The notes beneath the pieces were generated by a model. It was not told the DNA's origin and searched no databases. It saw nothing but the letters and a program-made list of their open reading frames with translations. Positions 26,044-33,857 of a stretch of DNA of 43,105 nucleotides are shown here, piece by piece; the stretch's first letter is position 1; every line of letters begins with the position of its first letter. The DNA is from Pseudanabaena sp. GTDB lineage: Bacteria > Cyanobacteriota > Cyanobacteriia > Pseudanabaenales > Pseudanabaenaceae. The DNA lies in assembly GCA_003249035.1 (NCBI GenBank), contig QBMK01000033.1, positions 1 through 43,105 of the forward strand, given 5' to 3'. Made by a program: the position numbers and the translations under genes.

Positions 26044-26104
26044 ATTTAGGATTGCTATATCTATTCTATACAGGCTAAAAACTCACGATTTGGAGGTTTT
26101 TATT

Positions 26105-26749
26105 ATGCCAGTCAAAATTGCAATCGCGCAAATACAACTAAACGAAGGGCAGCGCGTCATCCTTGAAAATATTAATTGGCAAGAATTTGAAGATATTCTG
26201 GAAGATTTGGGAGAACATCGCCATTCACTAATTGCCTATTACAAAGGAGTCTTAGAGCTGAGGATGCCATTACCAGAACATGAACGCGCAAAAGTTTTGA
26301 TTTCGCATTTACTAGTAGTTTTATTAGAAGAACTAGGTTTAGAGTGGGAATCTCTTGGTTCTTCAACATTTAAAAGCAAGAAGATTCAAGCAGGGATCGA
26401 GCCTGATGATTGCTTTTATATCCAAAACTATAGATCGATGATTGGTAAAAAAAGACTCGATCTTGATGTCGATCCATTGCCTGACCTAGCGATCGAAGTA
26501 GACTTAACCTCAATCACGCAAATCAATACATATGAAGCTTTGGCTGTTCCCGAAATTTGGCGATATAAGAACGGGAAATTAGAAATAAGCCTATTTGTTA
26601 ATGGCAAATACGTGAATTCTCCTGTTAGTAAAGCTTTCCCTACTATTGATGCGATCGCGGGAATATCTCTCATGCTAGAAAAAAGTAAGGATTTGCCAAT
26701 CAGTGCCTTGCGTCGCGAATTTCGGCAATGGCTCCAAACTCAATCTTAA
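26105..26749 (+). CDS. Uma2-family (DUF820) putative endonuclease
   Basis: A 214-residue protein of the Uma2/DUF820 family, expanded in cyanobacteria and built on a PD-(D/E)XK nuclease-like fold. The core is visible: INWQEFEDILEDLG at the start, GVLELRMPLPEHE, the acidic catalytic strand PDLAIEVDLTS, and VPEIWRYKNGKLEI. The canonical 'EV-S-S' stretch is slightly altered (EVDLTSI). The ATG at 26105 is chosen because GGAGG lies 8 bp upstream; the open frame begins earlier (25964), but that would run through the 18-bp hairpin. A function in DNA cleavage or transposon biology is family inference. Confidence 0.85.
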   Translation: MPVKIAIAQIQLNEGQRVILENINWQEFEDILEDLGEHRHSLIAYYKGVLELRMPLPEHERAKVLISHLLVVLLEELGLEWESLGSSTFKSKKIQAGIEPDDCFYIQNYRSMIGKKRLDLDVDPLPDLAIEVDLTSITQINTYEALAVPEIWRYKNGKLEISLFVNGKYVNSPVSKAFPTIDAIAGISLMLEKSKDLPISALRREFRQWLQTQS

Positions 26750-26753
26750 TTAC

Positions 26754-26798
26754 CCACAAAAAAAGTAGCTGTTCTTCGTAACTCCATATTTTTTGTGG
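26754..26798. terminator. Hairpin after Uma2 gene
   Basis: CCACAAAAAA (26754-26763) pairs perfectly with TTTTTTGTGG (26789-26798), a few bases after the Uma2 stop. The stem is weak but well placed. The rest of the gap to glgP has no recognisable feature. Confidence 0.4.
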
Positions 26799-26964
26799 AT
26801 AATGTCAGGGAACCATAAATATTGCAATCCCCAAACATAAATTTTCAGTTAAATAAATGCCCAACATCCCATAGTTTGTGCTTGGATAAGGAGAGTAGAC
26901 TTACCCTTCGCCTTAGGGTCAGCAGAACGGCATTAAGACAAAGTAACCATTCAGGAATAATTCT

Positions 26965-29499
26965 ATGCAAACAAATGTTGCTAATCAAACCAGCAATATT
27001 ACGGTAGAAGACGATCGCACAGGTTTAAGTATTGAAACCCTCAAGCGTGCATTTGCCGACAACCTGTTCTACATACAAGGCAAGCTCGCGATCATCGCCA
27101 ACTTCACCGACTACTACATGGCGCTGTCGTACACTACACGCGATCGCCTTTTGCAACGTTGGCTGCAAACCCTCAAGGTCTATCACGAACAAGACATCAA
27201 AACCGTCTATTACCTCTCTGCCGAATTTCTGATGGGGCGACATCTTGGTAATAGCTTAATTAACCTTGACCTGTATGAATCGATCGCCCAAGCAGTCAAA
27301 GAGTCAGGACTTGACCTAACTGAAATCCTAGAACAAGAACCCGATCCCGGACTTGGCAACGGTGGTCTTGGACGCTTAGCCGCTTGTTTTCTAGATTCGC
27401 TTGCGACCTTAGAAATTCCCGCAATGGGCTATGGTATTCGTTATGAATTTGGGATTTTCAACCAAGCAATTCAACATGGTTGGCAGGTCGAAATTCCTGA
27501 CAAATGGCTTAAATGTGGCAACCCTTGGGAAGTCGTGCGCTACGAGTCCACAGTCCAAGTCAAATTTGGCGGACATACCGAAATCTATAACGACGATCGC
27601 GGTCTTCCTCATACCCGTTGGATTCCTAGCTTCACCGTCGAAGGGATTCCCCACGATACCCCTGTTCCCGGATATCAAACCAACACGGTTAATACATTGC
27701 GTCTTTGGAAAGCTGAGGCAGGTGAAGACTTTAACTTCCAAGCCTTTAACTCTGGCGACTATGACGGCGCGGTAGCAACCAAGATCAAATCGGAAACCAT
27801 TTCCAAAGTTCTTTACCCCAACGACAACACACCTCAAGGTCGTCAATTACGACTAGAGCAGCAGTTCTTCTTTGTATCCTGCTCACTCCAAGACATCATT
27901 CGTCGCCATCTCAAAAAATATGGTCGTCTGGACAATCTTGCCGATCATGCCGCCGTTCAGCTCAATGACACTCACCCAGCCATCAGCATTGCCGAAATGA
28001 TGCGTTTGCTGGTGGACGATCATCAAATGTACTGGGATGAAGCTTGGCGAATTACCCAAAGCACCTTTGCTTACACCAATCACACCCTGATGCCTGAAGC
28101 TTTAGAAAGATGGGGTGTACCTTTATTTGAAAGCTTATTGCCTCGCCATTTGGAAATCATTTACGAAATCAATCATCGCTTCTTGCAAGATGTGCAGACT
28201 TGGTATCCTGATGATGATGAGTTGCTATTGCGCCTATCAATTATCGAAGAAGGCGGCGAGAAAAAAGTACGGATGGCAAACCTCGCCACTATCGGCAGTC
28301 ATGCGGTTAATGGTGTTGCAGCTCTACATACCGAGTTGCTAAAACAAGATGTATTAAAAGATTTCTATAAGCTTTGGCCAGAGAAATTTAATAACAAAAC
28401 CAATGGAGTTACTCCTCGCCGTTGGGTATTGCTGGCTAACCCTGCGCTGTCCGCATTTATTACTGAAAAAATTGGTGATACTTGGCTGAAGCATCTTGAT
28501 GAACTTCGTAAGCTTGAGGCGTTTGTCGATGATAAAGATTTTCGCGATCGCTGGAGACAGATTAAACAAGCCAACAAGCAAAAACTTGCCGATTATATTC
28601 GCACTCACAACGGTGTAGAAGTCGATGTTAATTCCATCTTTGACATCCAAGTAAAACGCATCCACGAGTACAAGCGTCAGCATCTTGACCTACTGCACAT
28701 CATTGGACTGTATCTACGGATTAAGCAAAATCCTAGTATTAAGATTACTCCTCGTACTTTTGTGTTTGGTGGTAAGGCTGCGCCTGGCTACTTCATGGCA
28801 AAGTTGATCATCAAAGCGATCAACGCAGTAGCTGATGTTGTCAATCGCGATCCTGATGTGCAAGGTCGCATCAAGGTTGTCTTTCTTGCTAACTTCAGTG
28901 CCTCACTTGGTCAATTGATTTATCCTGCTGCTGATTTGTCAGAGCAGGTCTCGACCGCAGGTAAAGAAGCTTCGGGTACTGGAAACATGAAGTTCACGAT
29001 GAATGGTGCTCTGACTATTGGTACTCTTGACGGTGCTAACATCGAAATTCGTGAAGAAGTTGGCGATGATAATTTCTTCCTCTTTGGTCTGACGGCGGCT
29101 GAAGTTGAGCAGAAGAAGGCTGATGGCTACAATCCTCAAACATACTATCAAAGCAATGAAGAACTTCGCAATGTTCTCGATCGCCTCGGTATGGGATATT
29201 TCTCTCCTGGCGATAAGGACTTGTTTAAGCCTCTAGTGGATTCGCTGATGTATCACGATGACTATATGCTTTTAGCTGATTATCAAGCTTATTCAGATTG
29301 TCAGGCTGAAGTCAGTGCCGCATATCAAGATGTCGAGAAATGGACAACTATGAGCATTCTCAACGTGGCAAGATCTGGTAAGTTCTCTTCCGATCGCACG
29401 ATCAAAGAATACTGTGATGAGATCTGGAATGTTAAGCCCGTGAAAGTGGAGTTAGAGCCCTATGATCCTGCAAGGGCAACGCTCAATGTTGGTGGTTAA
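26965..29499 (+). CDS. glgP: Glycogen phosphorylase
   Basis: GlgP releases glucose 1-phosphate from glycogen chain ends with orthophosphate and PLP, the main dark-time route for carbon mobilisation. The 844-residue product is of usual length. It shows the N-terminal VYYLSAEFLMGRHLGNSL and EPDPGLGNGGLGRLAACFLDS, the central NGVTPRRW, and the PLP site EASGTGNMKFTMNGALTIGT with the cofactor lysine K676. Sites for animal-type phosphorylation are not evident. Upstream the gap of 215 bp has no gene; a strong terminator follows at once. Confidence 0.97.
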   Translation: MQTNVANQTSNITVEDDRTGLSIETLKRAFADNLFYIQGKLAIIANFTDYYMALSYTTRDRLLQRWLQTLKVYHEQDIKTVYYLSAEFLMGRHLGNSLINLDLYESIAQAVKESGLDLTEILEQEPDPGLGNGGLGRLAACFLDSLATLEIPAMGYGIRYEFGIFNQAIQHGWQVEIPDKWLKCGNPWEVVRYESTVQVKFGGHTEIYNDDRGLPHTRWIPSFTVEGIPHDTPVPGYQTNTVNTLRLWKAEAGEDFNFQAFNSGDYDGAVATKIKSETISKVLYPNDNTPQGRQLRLEQQFFFVSCSLQDIIRRHLKKYGRLDNLADHAAVQLNDTHPAISIAEMMRLLVDDHQMYWDEAWRITQSTFAYTNHTLMPEALERWGVPLFESLLPRHLEIIYEINHRFLQDVQTWYPDDDELLLRLSIIEEGGEKKVRMANLATIGSHAVNGVAALHTELLKQDVLKDFYKLWPEKFNNKTNGVTPRRWVLLANPALSAFITEKIGDTWLKHLDELRKLEAFVDDKDFRDRWRQIKQANKQKLADYIRTHNGVEVDVNSIFDIQVKRIHEYKRQHLDLLHIIGLYLRIKQNPSIKITPRTFVFGGKAAPGYFMAKLIIKAINAVADVVNRDPDVQGRIKVVFLANFSASLGQLIYPAADLSEQVSTAGKEASGTGNMKFTMNGALTIGTLDGANIEIREEVGDDNFFLFGLTAAEVEQKKADGYNPQTYYQSNEELRNVLDRLGMGYFSPGDKDLFKPLVDSLMYHDDYMLLADYQAYSDCQAEVSAAYQDVEKWTTMSILNVARSGKFSSDRTIKEYCDEIWNVKPVKVELEPYDPARATLNVGG

Positions 29500-29511
29500 C
29501 ATCTAAATCGC

Positions 29512-29548
29512 AAATAGAAAAGGCTCGCTAAGCGAGCCTTTTCTATTT
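29512..29548 (+). terminator. Intrinsic terminator of glgP
   Basis: AAATAGAAAAGGCTCGCT and its complement AGCGAGCCTTTTCTATTT face each other at 29512-29529 and 29531-29548. The GC-rich core flanked by A- and T-tracts is a classic rho-independent shape, 12 bp after the glgP stop. Confidence 0.85.
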
Positions 29549-29574
29549 GTTTCAAAATTTCTATCTCATTAATT

Positions 29575-30758
29575 ATGAAAATCGCCTTTTTCAATACCAA
29601 GCCCTACGATCGTCAATCGTTTAATTTTGCTAATGATCGACATCAGCATGAAATAGTTTTTTTTGAATGTCGTCTTAGCCATGAGACTGTTTCCCTTGCC
29701 ATAGGTTTTTCTTCTATCTGCATTTTTATTAATGATTACCTAGACGCAGAAATGTTAGAGAAGCTAGCTCAAGGTGGCACTAAATTAATTGCGCTACGAT
29801 CGGCTGGATTTAATCATGTGGACTTAGCTGCGGCATCGCATTTGGGAATGACGATTGTGCGCGTTCCAGCTTATTCTCCCTATGCAGTTGCCGAACATGC
29901 GATCGCTTTAATTTTATCGCTCAATCGTAAAGTCCATCGAGCCTATAACCGCGTTAGAGAAGGCAACTTCTCCATTGAAGGATTACTTGGTTTTGATCTA
30001 CATGGGGCAACAGTGGGCGTAATTGGCACTGGTCGAATTGGTGCAATTTTTGCCCAGATTATGAGTGGATTTGGTTGTAAATTAATCGGCTTTGATGCTT
30101 ATCAGAATCCTGTTTGTTTAGAAATGGGAATGGAGTACGTCTCAATGCCCGAACTCTTCGCTCAGTCAGATATTATTTCGCTCCATTGTCCACTTACTCC
30201 TGACACACATTATTTGATTAATGCCGAAGCGATCGCCCAAATGAAACCTGGGATGATGTTAATTACTGATGTTACGTGGATGGAATACCTACAACCTTAT
30301 AAGTATAGGGCTGGCACGGGGGCACAGCCCCTACAGTATTGAAATTATTGAAGTAGGGGCAATCGCCCTGTGGTTGCCCTATCACGCTAGCAGAAAGAGA
30401 TTCATCATCTGAGTTCCACGTAACATCAGTTAATTAATACAAGTCGCGGTGCATTAATTAATACTCAGGCTGCGATTGATGGTCTCAAGTCAGGCGTGAT
30501 CGCCTATCTCGGTATTGATGTGTATGAGCAAGAAGCAGATTTGTTTTTTGAAGACCTGTCCAATGAAGTTATTCAAGATGATGTATTTCAGAGATTGCTA
30601 ACTTCCCAAATGTGATTGTTACAGGACATCAGGCTTTCTTTACTAGCCAAGCTCTTGCCAATATTGCTGATACTACACTCTCAAATATTACAGAATTTGA
30701 GAAGAGTGGAAATTGTGCAAATGAAGTAAAAATCGAAAATGCGATCGCCACGAAATAA
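29575..30758 (+). pseudogene. D-2-hydroxyacid dehydrogenase, split by MITE and frameshift
   Basis: The N-terminal part (29575-30265) and C-terminal part (from 30430) form a D-lactate-dehydrogenase-like 2-hydroxyacid dehydrogenase when the 164-bp insert at 30266-30429 and one copy of its 7-bp target repeat are set aside. The NAD motif GVIGTGRIG and catalytic region ([17 protein letters not shown]) precede the insert. [16 protein letters not shown] and [11 protein letters not shown] follow it. A second lesion near 30601-30606 (one base missing) takes the frame to a TGA at 30613; in the +1 frame the protein resumes as [14 protein letters not shown], with the catalytic His, and ends at 30758. The enzyme reduced pyruvate or similar 2-ketoacids; this copy cannot. 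Confidence 0.9.
30266..30429. mobile_element. 164-bp MITE inside dehydrogenase gene
   Basis: The termini are perfect 15-bp inverted repeats: CTGATGTTACGTGGA at 30266-30280 and TCCACGTAACATCAG at 30415-30429. A direct TTAATTA flanks it on both sides (30259-30265 and 30430-30436), a target-site duplication. It has no coding capacity. The interior includes the palindromic 'GGGCTGGCACGGGGGC...CAGCCCCTACAG' block. Removing it restores the reading frame [12 protein letters not shown] truncated relative is at 24363-24485. A transposase acting in trans is expected, but none with these ends is in the window. Confidence 0.9.
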
Positions 30759-30809
30759 CACCAACGAAAACCCAATATTTAGTGGTGCGTGGCTCTGCCG
30801 CACTCGGCT

Positions 30810-31655
30810 TTAGTCGCTGTTAAATACAGCGCGATCGCGTCCTTGGTTTTTAGCTAGATATAAGCCTTTGTCAGCAGATTCAATTAGACTTCTTGCATGA
30901 ACGTTCCTATCAGGCATAGTTGTGGATATACCAACACTGACAGACACACATTTTTTCACAAAAGAGGATTCGTGCGGAATATTCAGAGCAGCAATTGCAT
31001 GACAAACCTCTTCAGCGATAAAGGTAGCCCCTTCTTTTAGAGTGTTAGGCAAAATCACCGCAAACTCTTCACCACCATATCGAGCCACCATATCGGCAGG
31101 GCGACGAGTACAAGTCTCGATCGTCTTTGCCACTGCTCGCAAACAGTCATCACCCGCAGGATGTCCATAGCGATCGTTATAGCGCTTAAAAAAATCCACA
31201 TCACACAGTAATAAAGAAAGCGGCATATGCTCTCTAGATGAGCGTTGCCATTCTTGCTCCAATCTTTGGTCGAAAGCTCGACGATTAGAAATCTGGGTCA
31301 AGCCGTCTATGGTAACTTCGCGGGCAAGCGATAAAGCTCGGTCGTAAAGCAGGGCTTCGATCGTATCACTATGGGATGTGGTGGTATCAAGAATGATTTC
31401 TAGATCGTTTTTTTCACTTGAGAGTCGATCTAAAAGCAATCTCAGAGCTGTTTCTGTCTGTTGGCGATCGAGAATTTCAGTTTGTAGCCGATAATTAGCT
31501 TGCGATAGTTGTTCTTCGTGAATAGTTTTTGTGTTTAAAAGCTCTTTTAAGCTGATGCACTGTGCTTGTAACAATTGGATCTCTTGCTCTAAGCGCTCAA
31601 CTTTAGCCAAGAAAAGTTTTTCATTAGTAACTATTTGGTGGTTTTCGGGTTCCAT
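30810..31655 (-). CDS. GGDEF diguanylate cyclase with coiled coil
   Basis: A cytoplasmic diguanylate cyclase of 281 residues, making c-di-GMP from two GTP. Residues about 10-105 form a long coiled coil with no recognised sensor domain. The GGDEF domain (about 116-280) has GGEEF at 194-198 and the inhibitory I-site RPAD at 185-188, five residues before it, so it should be active and subject to product inhibition. The ATG at 31655 is preferred to an in-frame TTG at 31682. It is convergent with the dehydrogenase pseudogene and transcribed in the same direction as ureF, from which a hairpin separates it. Confidence 0.9.
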   Translation of the reverse strand: MEPENHQIVTNEKLFLAKVERLEQEIQLLQAQCISLKELLNTKTIHEEQLSQANYRLQTEILDRQQTETALRLLLDRLSSEKNDLEIILDTTTSHSDTIEALLYDRALSLAREVTIDGLTQISNRRAFDQRLEQEWQRSSREHMPLSLLLCDVDFFKRYNDRYGHPAGDDCLRAVAKTIETCTRRPADMVARYGGEEFAVILPNTLKEGATFIAEEVCHAIAALNIPHESSFVKKCVSVSVGISTTMPDRNVHARSLIESADKGLYLAKNQGRDRAVFNSD

Positions 31656-31796
31656 ACTTTTCCAATCTGTTGGCTTTAGCAATTTTAGAACAGCTTTAAG
31701 AAATTGCCAAACTTACAACTACATATCCAAATAAAGCACTTAAATTTTATTAAAAATGTTGCAAAATAACAGTTTTAATAAAATTGCGCTCAGATA

Positions 31797-31852
31797 AACC
31801 CCATATTAGGGTAAAAATCACGCTTTGCGCATTTTTTATCCAAATATGGGTT
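31797..31852. terminator. Imperfect hairpin downstream of ureF
   Basis: AACCCCATATTAGGGTAAAAA faces TTTTTTATCCAAATATGGGTT across a CACGCTTTGCGCA centre. The imperfect stem spans 56 bp, starts 10 bp after the ureF stop (minus strand), and can end the ureEF transcript. Confidence 0.6.
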
Positions 31853-31861
31853 GATTGTATG

Positions 31862-32593
31862 CTAACTACGAAATAATCGTGAATATTGAGTTTCGTGGTT
31901 AGCGCAAGCTAAACTCACGCCCCAACCACACCACTCTAATTCATTGTCTAATCTCTTTAGAGCTAATTGAGAACTACTGAGAATATCATTGCTAAGCTTG
32001 AAGATGACCTGCTGTCCAGTAGTCTGGCCAAAAGGGACAGACCTCACGGCTGCACTGACTAAATTGGATATCCAACTATAAATATAGCCAACTGTCGTAT
32101 TGCTAGCATTAATTCCTAAGCTTGCTGCGACGATTCCGAAGGCGATCGCATAGTTACAACCTTTCCCTTGAGCATTCTCTTTGGCGGTTGGTAAAAGCTC
32201 TCTAATTGATTCACGGATAGATAATCGATCGTCTTGACTATCTGGCAGTTGCCACCATAACTTTATTAAGGACTGACCCATTTGCCAACTGGCAAGACGT
32301 ACCTCTTCAGATTCTCTAGTTGCCGATAGCCAATTATTCCAGTAGTTTAATGCCGTGATATCGTTAGACATCATTGCTTGATGAGATCGAAGCGCGATCG
32401 CTGCTTCATTAGGAATAAACCCAAAGCTCAATTCTCTTTTTAACCAATCAAAGAGATCTGTCTCAGTTTGAATAATCCCAATGTTACAGAGATATTCGAT
32501 CCCTTCAGAATAGCTATAAGCGCCAACTGGTAAAGCAGGACTGGTGAGTTGTAGCAATCGCAATAATTGCCAAGAATCGGGATTAATGATCAT
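31862..32593 (-). CDS. ureF: Urease accessory protein UreF
   Basis: UreF bridges UreG and UreD on apo-urease and gates GTP hydrolysis during nickel insertion. The 243-residue helical protein has the family's LLQLTSPALPVGAYSYSEGIEYL N-terminal segment, ENAQGKGCNYAIAFG in the middle, and a C-terminal SAAVRSVPFGQTTGQ region. Its start overlaps the end of ureE by 11 bp, so the two are one operon on the minus strand, divergent from ureG. No ureA, ureB, ureC or ureD gene lies in the window. Confidence 0.94.
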   Translation of the reverse strand: MIINPDSWQLLRLLQLTSPALPVGAYSYSEGIEYLCNIGIIQTETDLFDWLKRELSFGFIPNEAAIALRSHQAMMSNDITALNYWNNWLSATRESEEVRLASWQMGQSLIKLWWQLPDSQDDRLSIRESIRELLPTAKENAQGKGCNYAIAFGIVAASLGINASNTTVGYIYSWISNLVSAAVRSVPFGQTTGQQVIFKLSNDILSSSQLALKRLDNELEWCGWGVSLACANHETQYSRLFRS

Positions 32594-33053
32594 GGTGATG
32601 ATGGTAAGCGCCAGACTCAGGCTGAAAAGGTTGAGTTTCGTGAGTTACGGTCAGTCCCATTTGCAGAACCATATCTTCTAAAACTGAATCCGGTGATAAA
32701 CGAAGATAGGTTTCCGTAATTTCCAAAGAAATATGACGATTACCTAGATGATAGGCAGCCCTCAAAAATTCAAGGGGATGCTTAGCGGTGACCGTAACTA
32801 CTGGCTCAGGCTTTGCGACGATAATAGCGATCGCCCGATCGTGCTCATCGGCGAGAATATCGCCTTCTCTTAAAACAGTTCCTCTCTGGAGCTGCAAATT
32901 AATCTCTTCTCCTTCAACAGTCATAAATCGGTGACGACTGCGAGTTCTATCTTCTGCAATGAGTGCAAGTTTTAAGAGTGAGTCTCGATCAACCAATTTC
33001 TCTGTTTCAGTTGCTAAACTTGCTTTCGATAAACGTTTTGTAACAATGTGCAT
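32583..33053 (-). CDS. ureE: Urease accessory protein UreE
   Basis: UreE is the nickel metallochaperone that hands Ni2+ to urease through UreG. The 156-residue product has the N-terminal UreE fold (LALIAEDRTRSRHRFMTVEGEEI), the metal-site segment AYHLGNRHISLEI with its conserved histidines, and a short His-rich tail (AYHHHHDH) for extra nickel binding. It is co-transcribed with ureF (11-bp overlap). The 80-bp gap to divergent ureG carries an imperfect dyad. Confidence 0.95.
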   Translation of the reverse strand: MHIVTKRLSKASLATETEKLVDRDSLLKLALIAEDRTRSRHRFMTVEGEEINLQLQRGTVLREGDILADEHDRAIAIIVAKPEPVVTVTAKHPLEFLRAAYHLGNRHISLEITETYLRLSPDSVLEDMVLQMGLTVTHETQPFQPESGAYHHHHDH

Positions 33054-33067
33054 TAGCTAAAATTAGA

Positions 33068-33107
33068 GTAAAGTAGAGTCGAAGCTTTTTTTCCAAATCT
33101 ACTTTAC
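33068..33107. promoter_or_regulatory. 10-bp dyad in divergent ureE/ureG intergenic region
   Basis: GTAAAGTAGA (33068-33077) and TCTACTTTAC (33098-33107) form a perfect 10-bp inverted repeat in the 80-bp gap between ureE and ureG. It could be an operator for both directions or a leader hairpin. It does not fit the NtcA GTA-N8-TAC consensus, which I looked for. Confidence 0.4.
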
Positions 33108-33133
33108 CCTATTTATAAGCAGGACAAATCCCA

Positions 33134-33727
33134 ATGTCACCATTTCGTGTCGGAGTTGCTGGCCCCGTTGGTTCTGGAAAAACTGCCCTCGTTGATTCTC
33201 TTTGCAAATCCTTGCGATCGCATTTCCAAATTGCTGTTGTCACCAATGATATTTACACCCAAGAAGATGCTCAATTTTTAGTGCGCAGTGAAGCCCTAAC
33301 TCGCGATCGCATTGTCGGTGTAGAAACAGGAGGCTGTCCCCATACTGCGATTCGCGAAGATGCATCGATGAACTTAGCAGCGATCGAGCAATTAGAATTA
33401 CGCTTCACCGATTTAGATTTAATTTTTGTGGAGAGCGGCGGCGATAATCTCGCCTCTACTTTCAGCCCTGAACTTGTAGATTTGACTCTATATGTAATCG
33501 ATGTTGCTGCCGGTGACAAAATTCCCCGTAAAGGTGGCCCTGGAATAACCAAGTCTGATTTGTTAGTAATTAATAAAATTGACCTTGCGCCATATGTAGG
33601 TGCAGATCTGGGTGTAATGGATCGCGATGCTCGAAAAATGCGGGGCGAAAAACCGTTTGTTTTTAGTAATCTTAAAACTCAAGATGGCTTAGCTAAAATC
33701 ACAGAATTTATAATCAAGAAAATGTAG
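33134..33727 (+). CDS. ureG: Urease accessory GTPase UreG
   Basis: UreG is the SIMIBI-class GTPase that drives nickel delivery to urease. In 197 residues it shows the P-loop GPVGSGKT (10-17), [13 protein letters not shown], the Cys-Pro-His metal motif in [18 protein letters not shown], the Walker-B-like [15 protein letters not shown], and the guanine-specificity NKID. All catalytic parts are intact. It is divergent from ureEF. Confidence 0.97.
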   Translation: MSPFRVGVAGPVGSGKTALVDSLCKSLRSHFQIAVVTNDIYTQEDAQFLVRSEALTRDRIVGVETGGCPHTAIREDASMNLAAIEQLELRFTDLDLIFVESGGDNLASTFSPELVDLTLYVIDVAAGDKIPRKGGPGITKSDLLVINKIDLAPYVGADLGVMDRDARKMRGEKPFVFSNLKTQDGLAKITEFIIKKM

Positions 33728-33857
33728 ATTTGACAAATGTCCTTTACTAATTATTCCCTGAGAAGGGAGGGTGTAGCGTTATAGTGGGAAAAAAATATAG
33801 CGAAAGCTATGCTATTTGTTAAGAAAGACAATTATTGAAGTGAAACCATCCTTGAGT

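Noticed and set aside
27409-27846. 145-codon minus-strand frame within glgP
   Set aside because: It is antisense to a highly conserved gene with no family resemblance.
33060-33133. NtcA site between ureE and ureG
   Set aside because: No GTA-N8-TAC with a suitable -10 box could be found in the gap.
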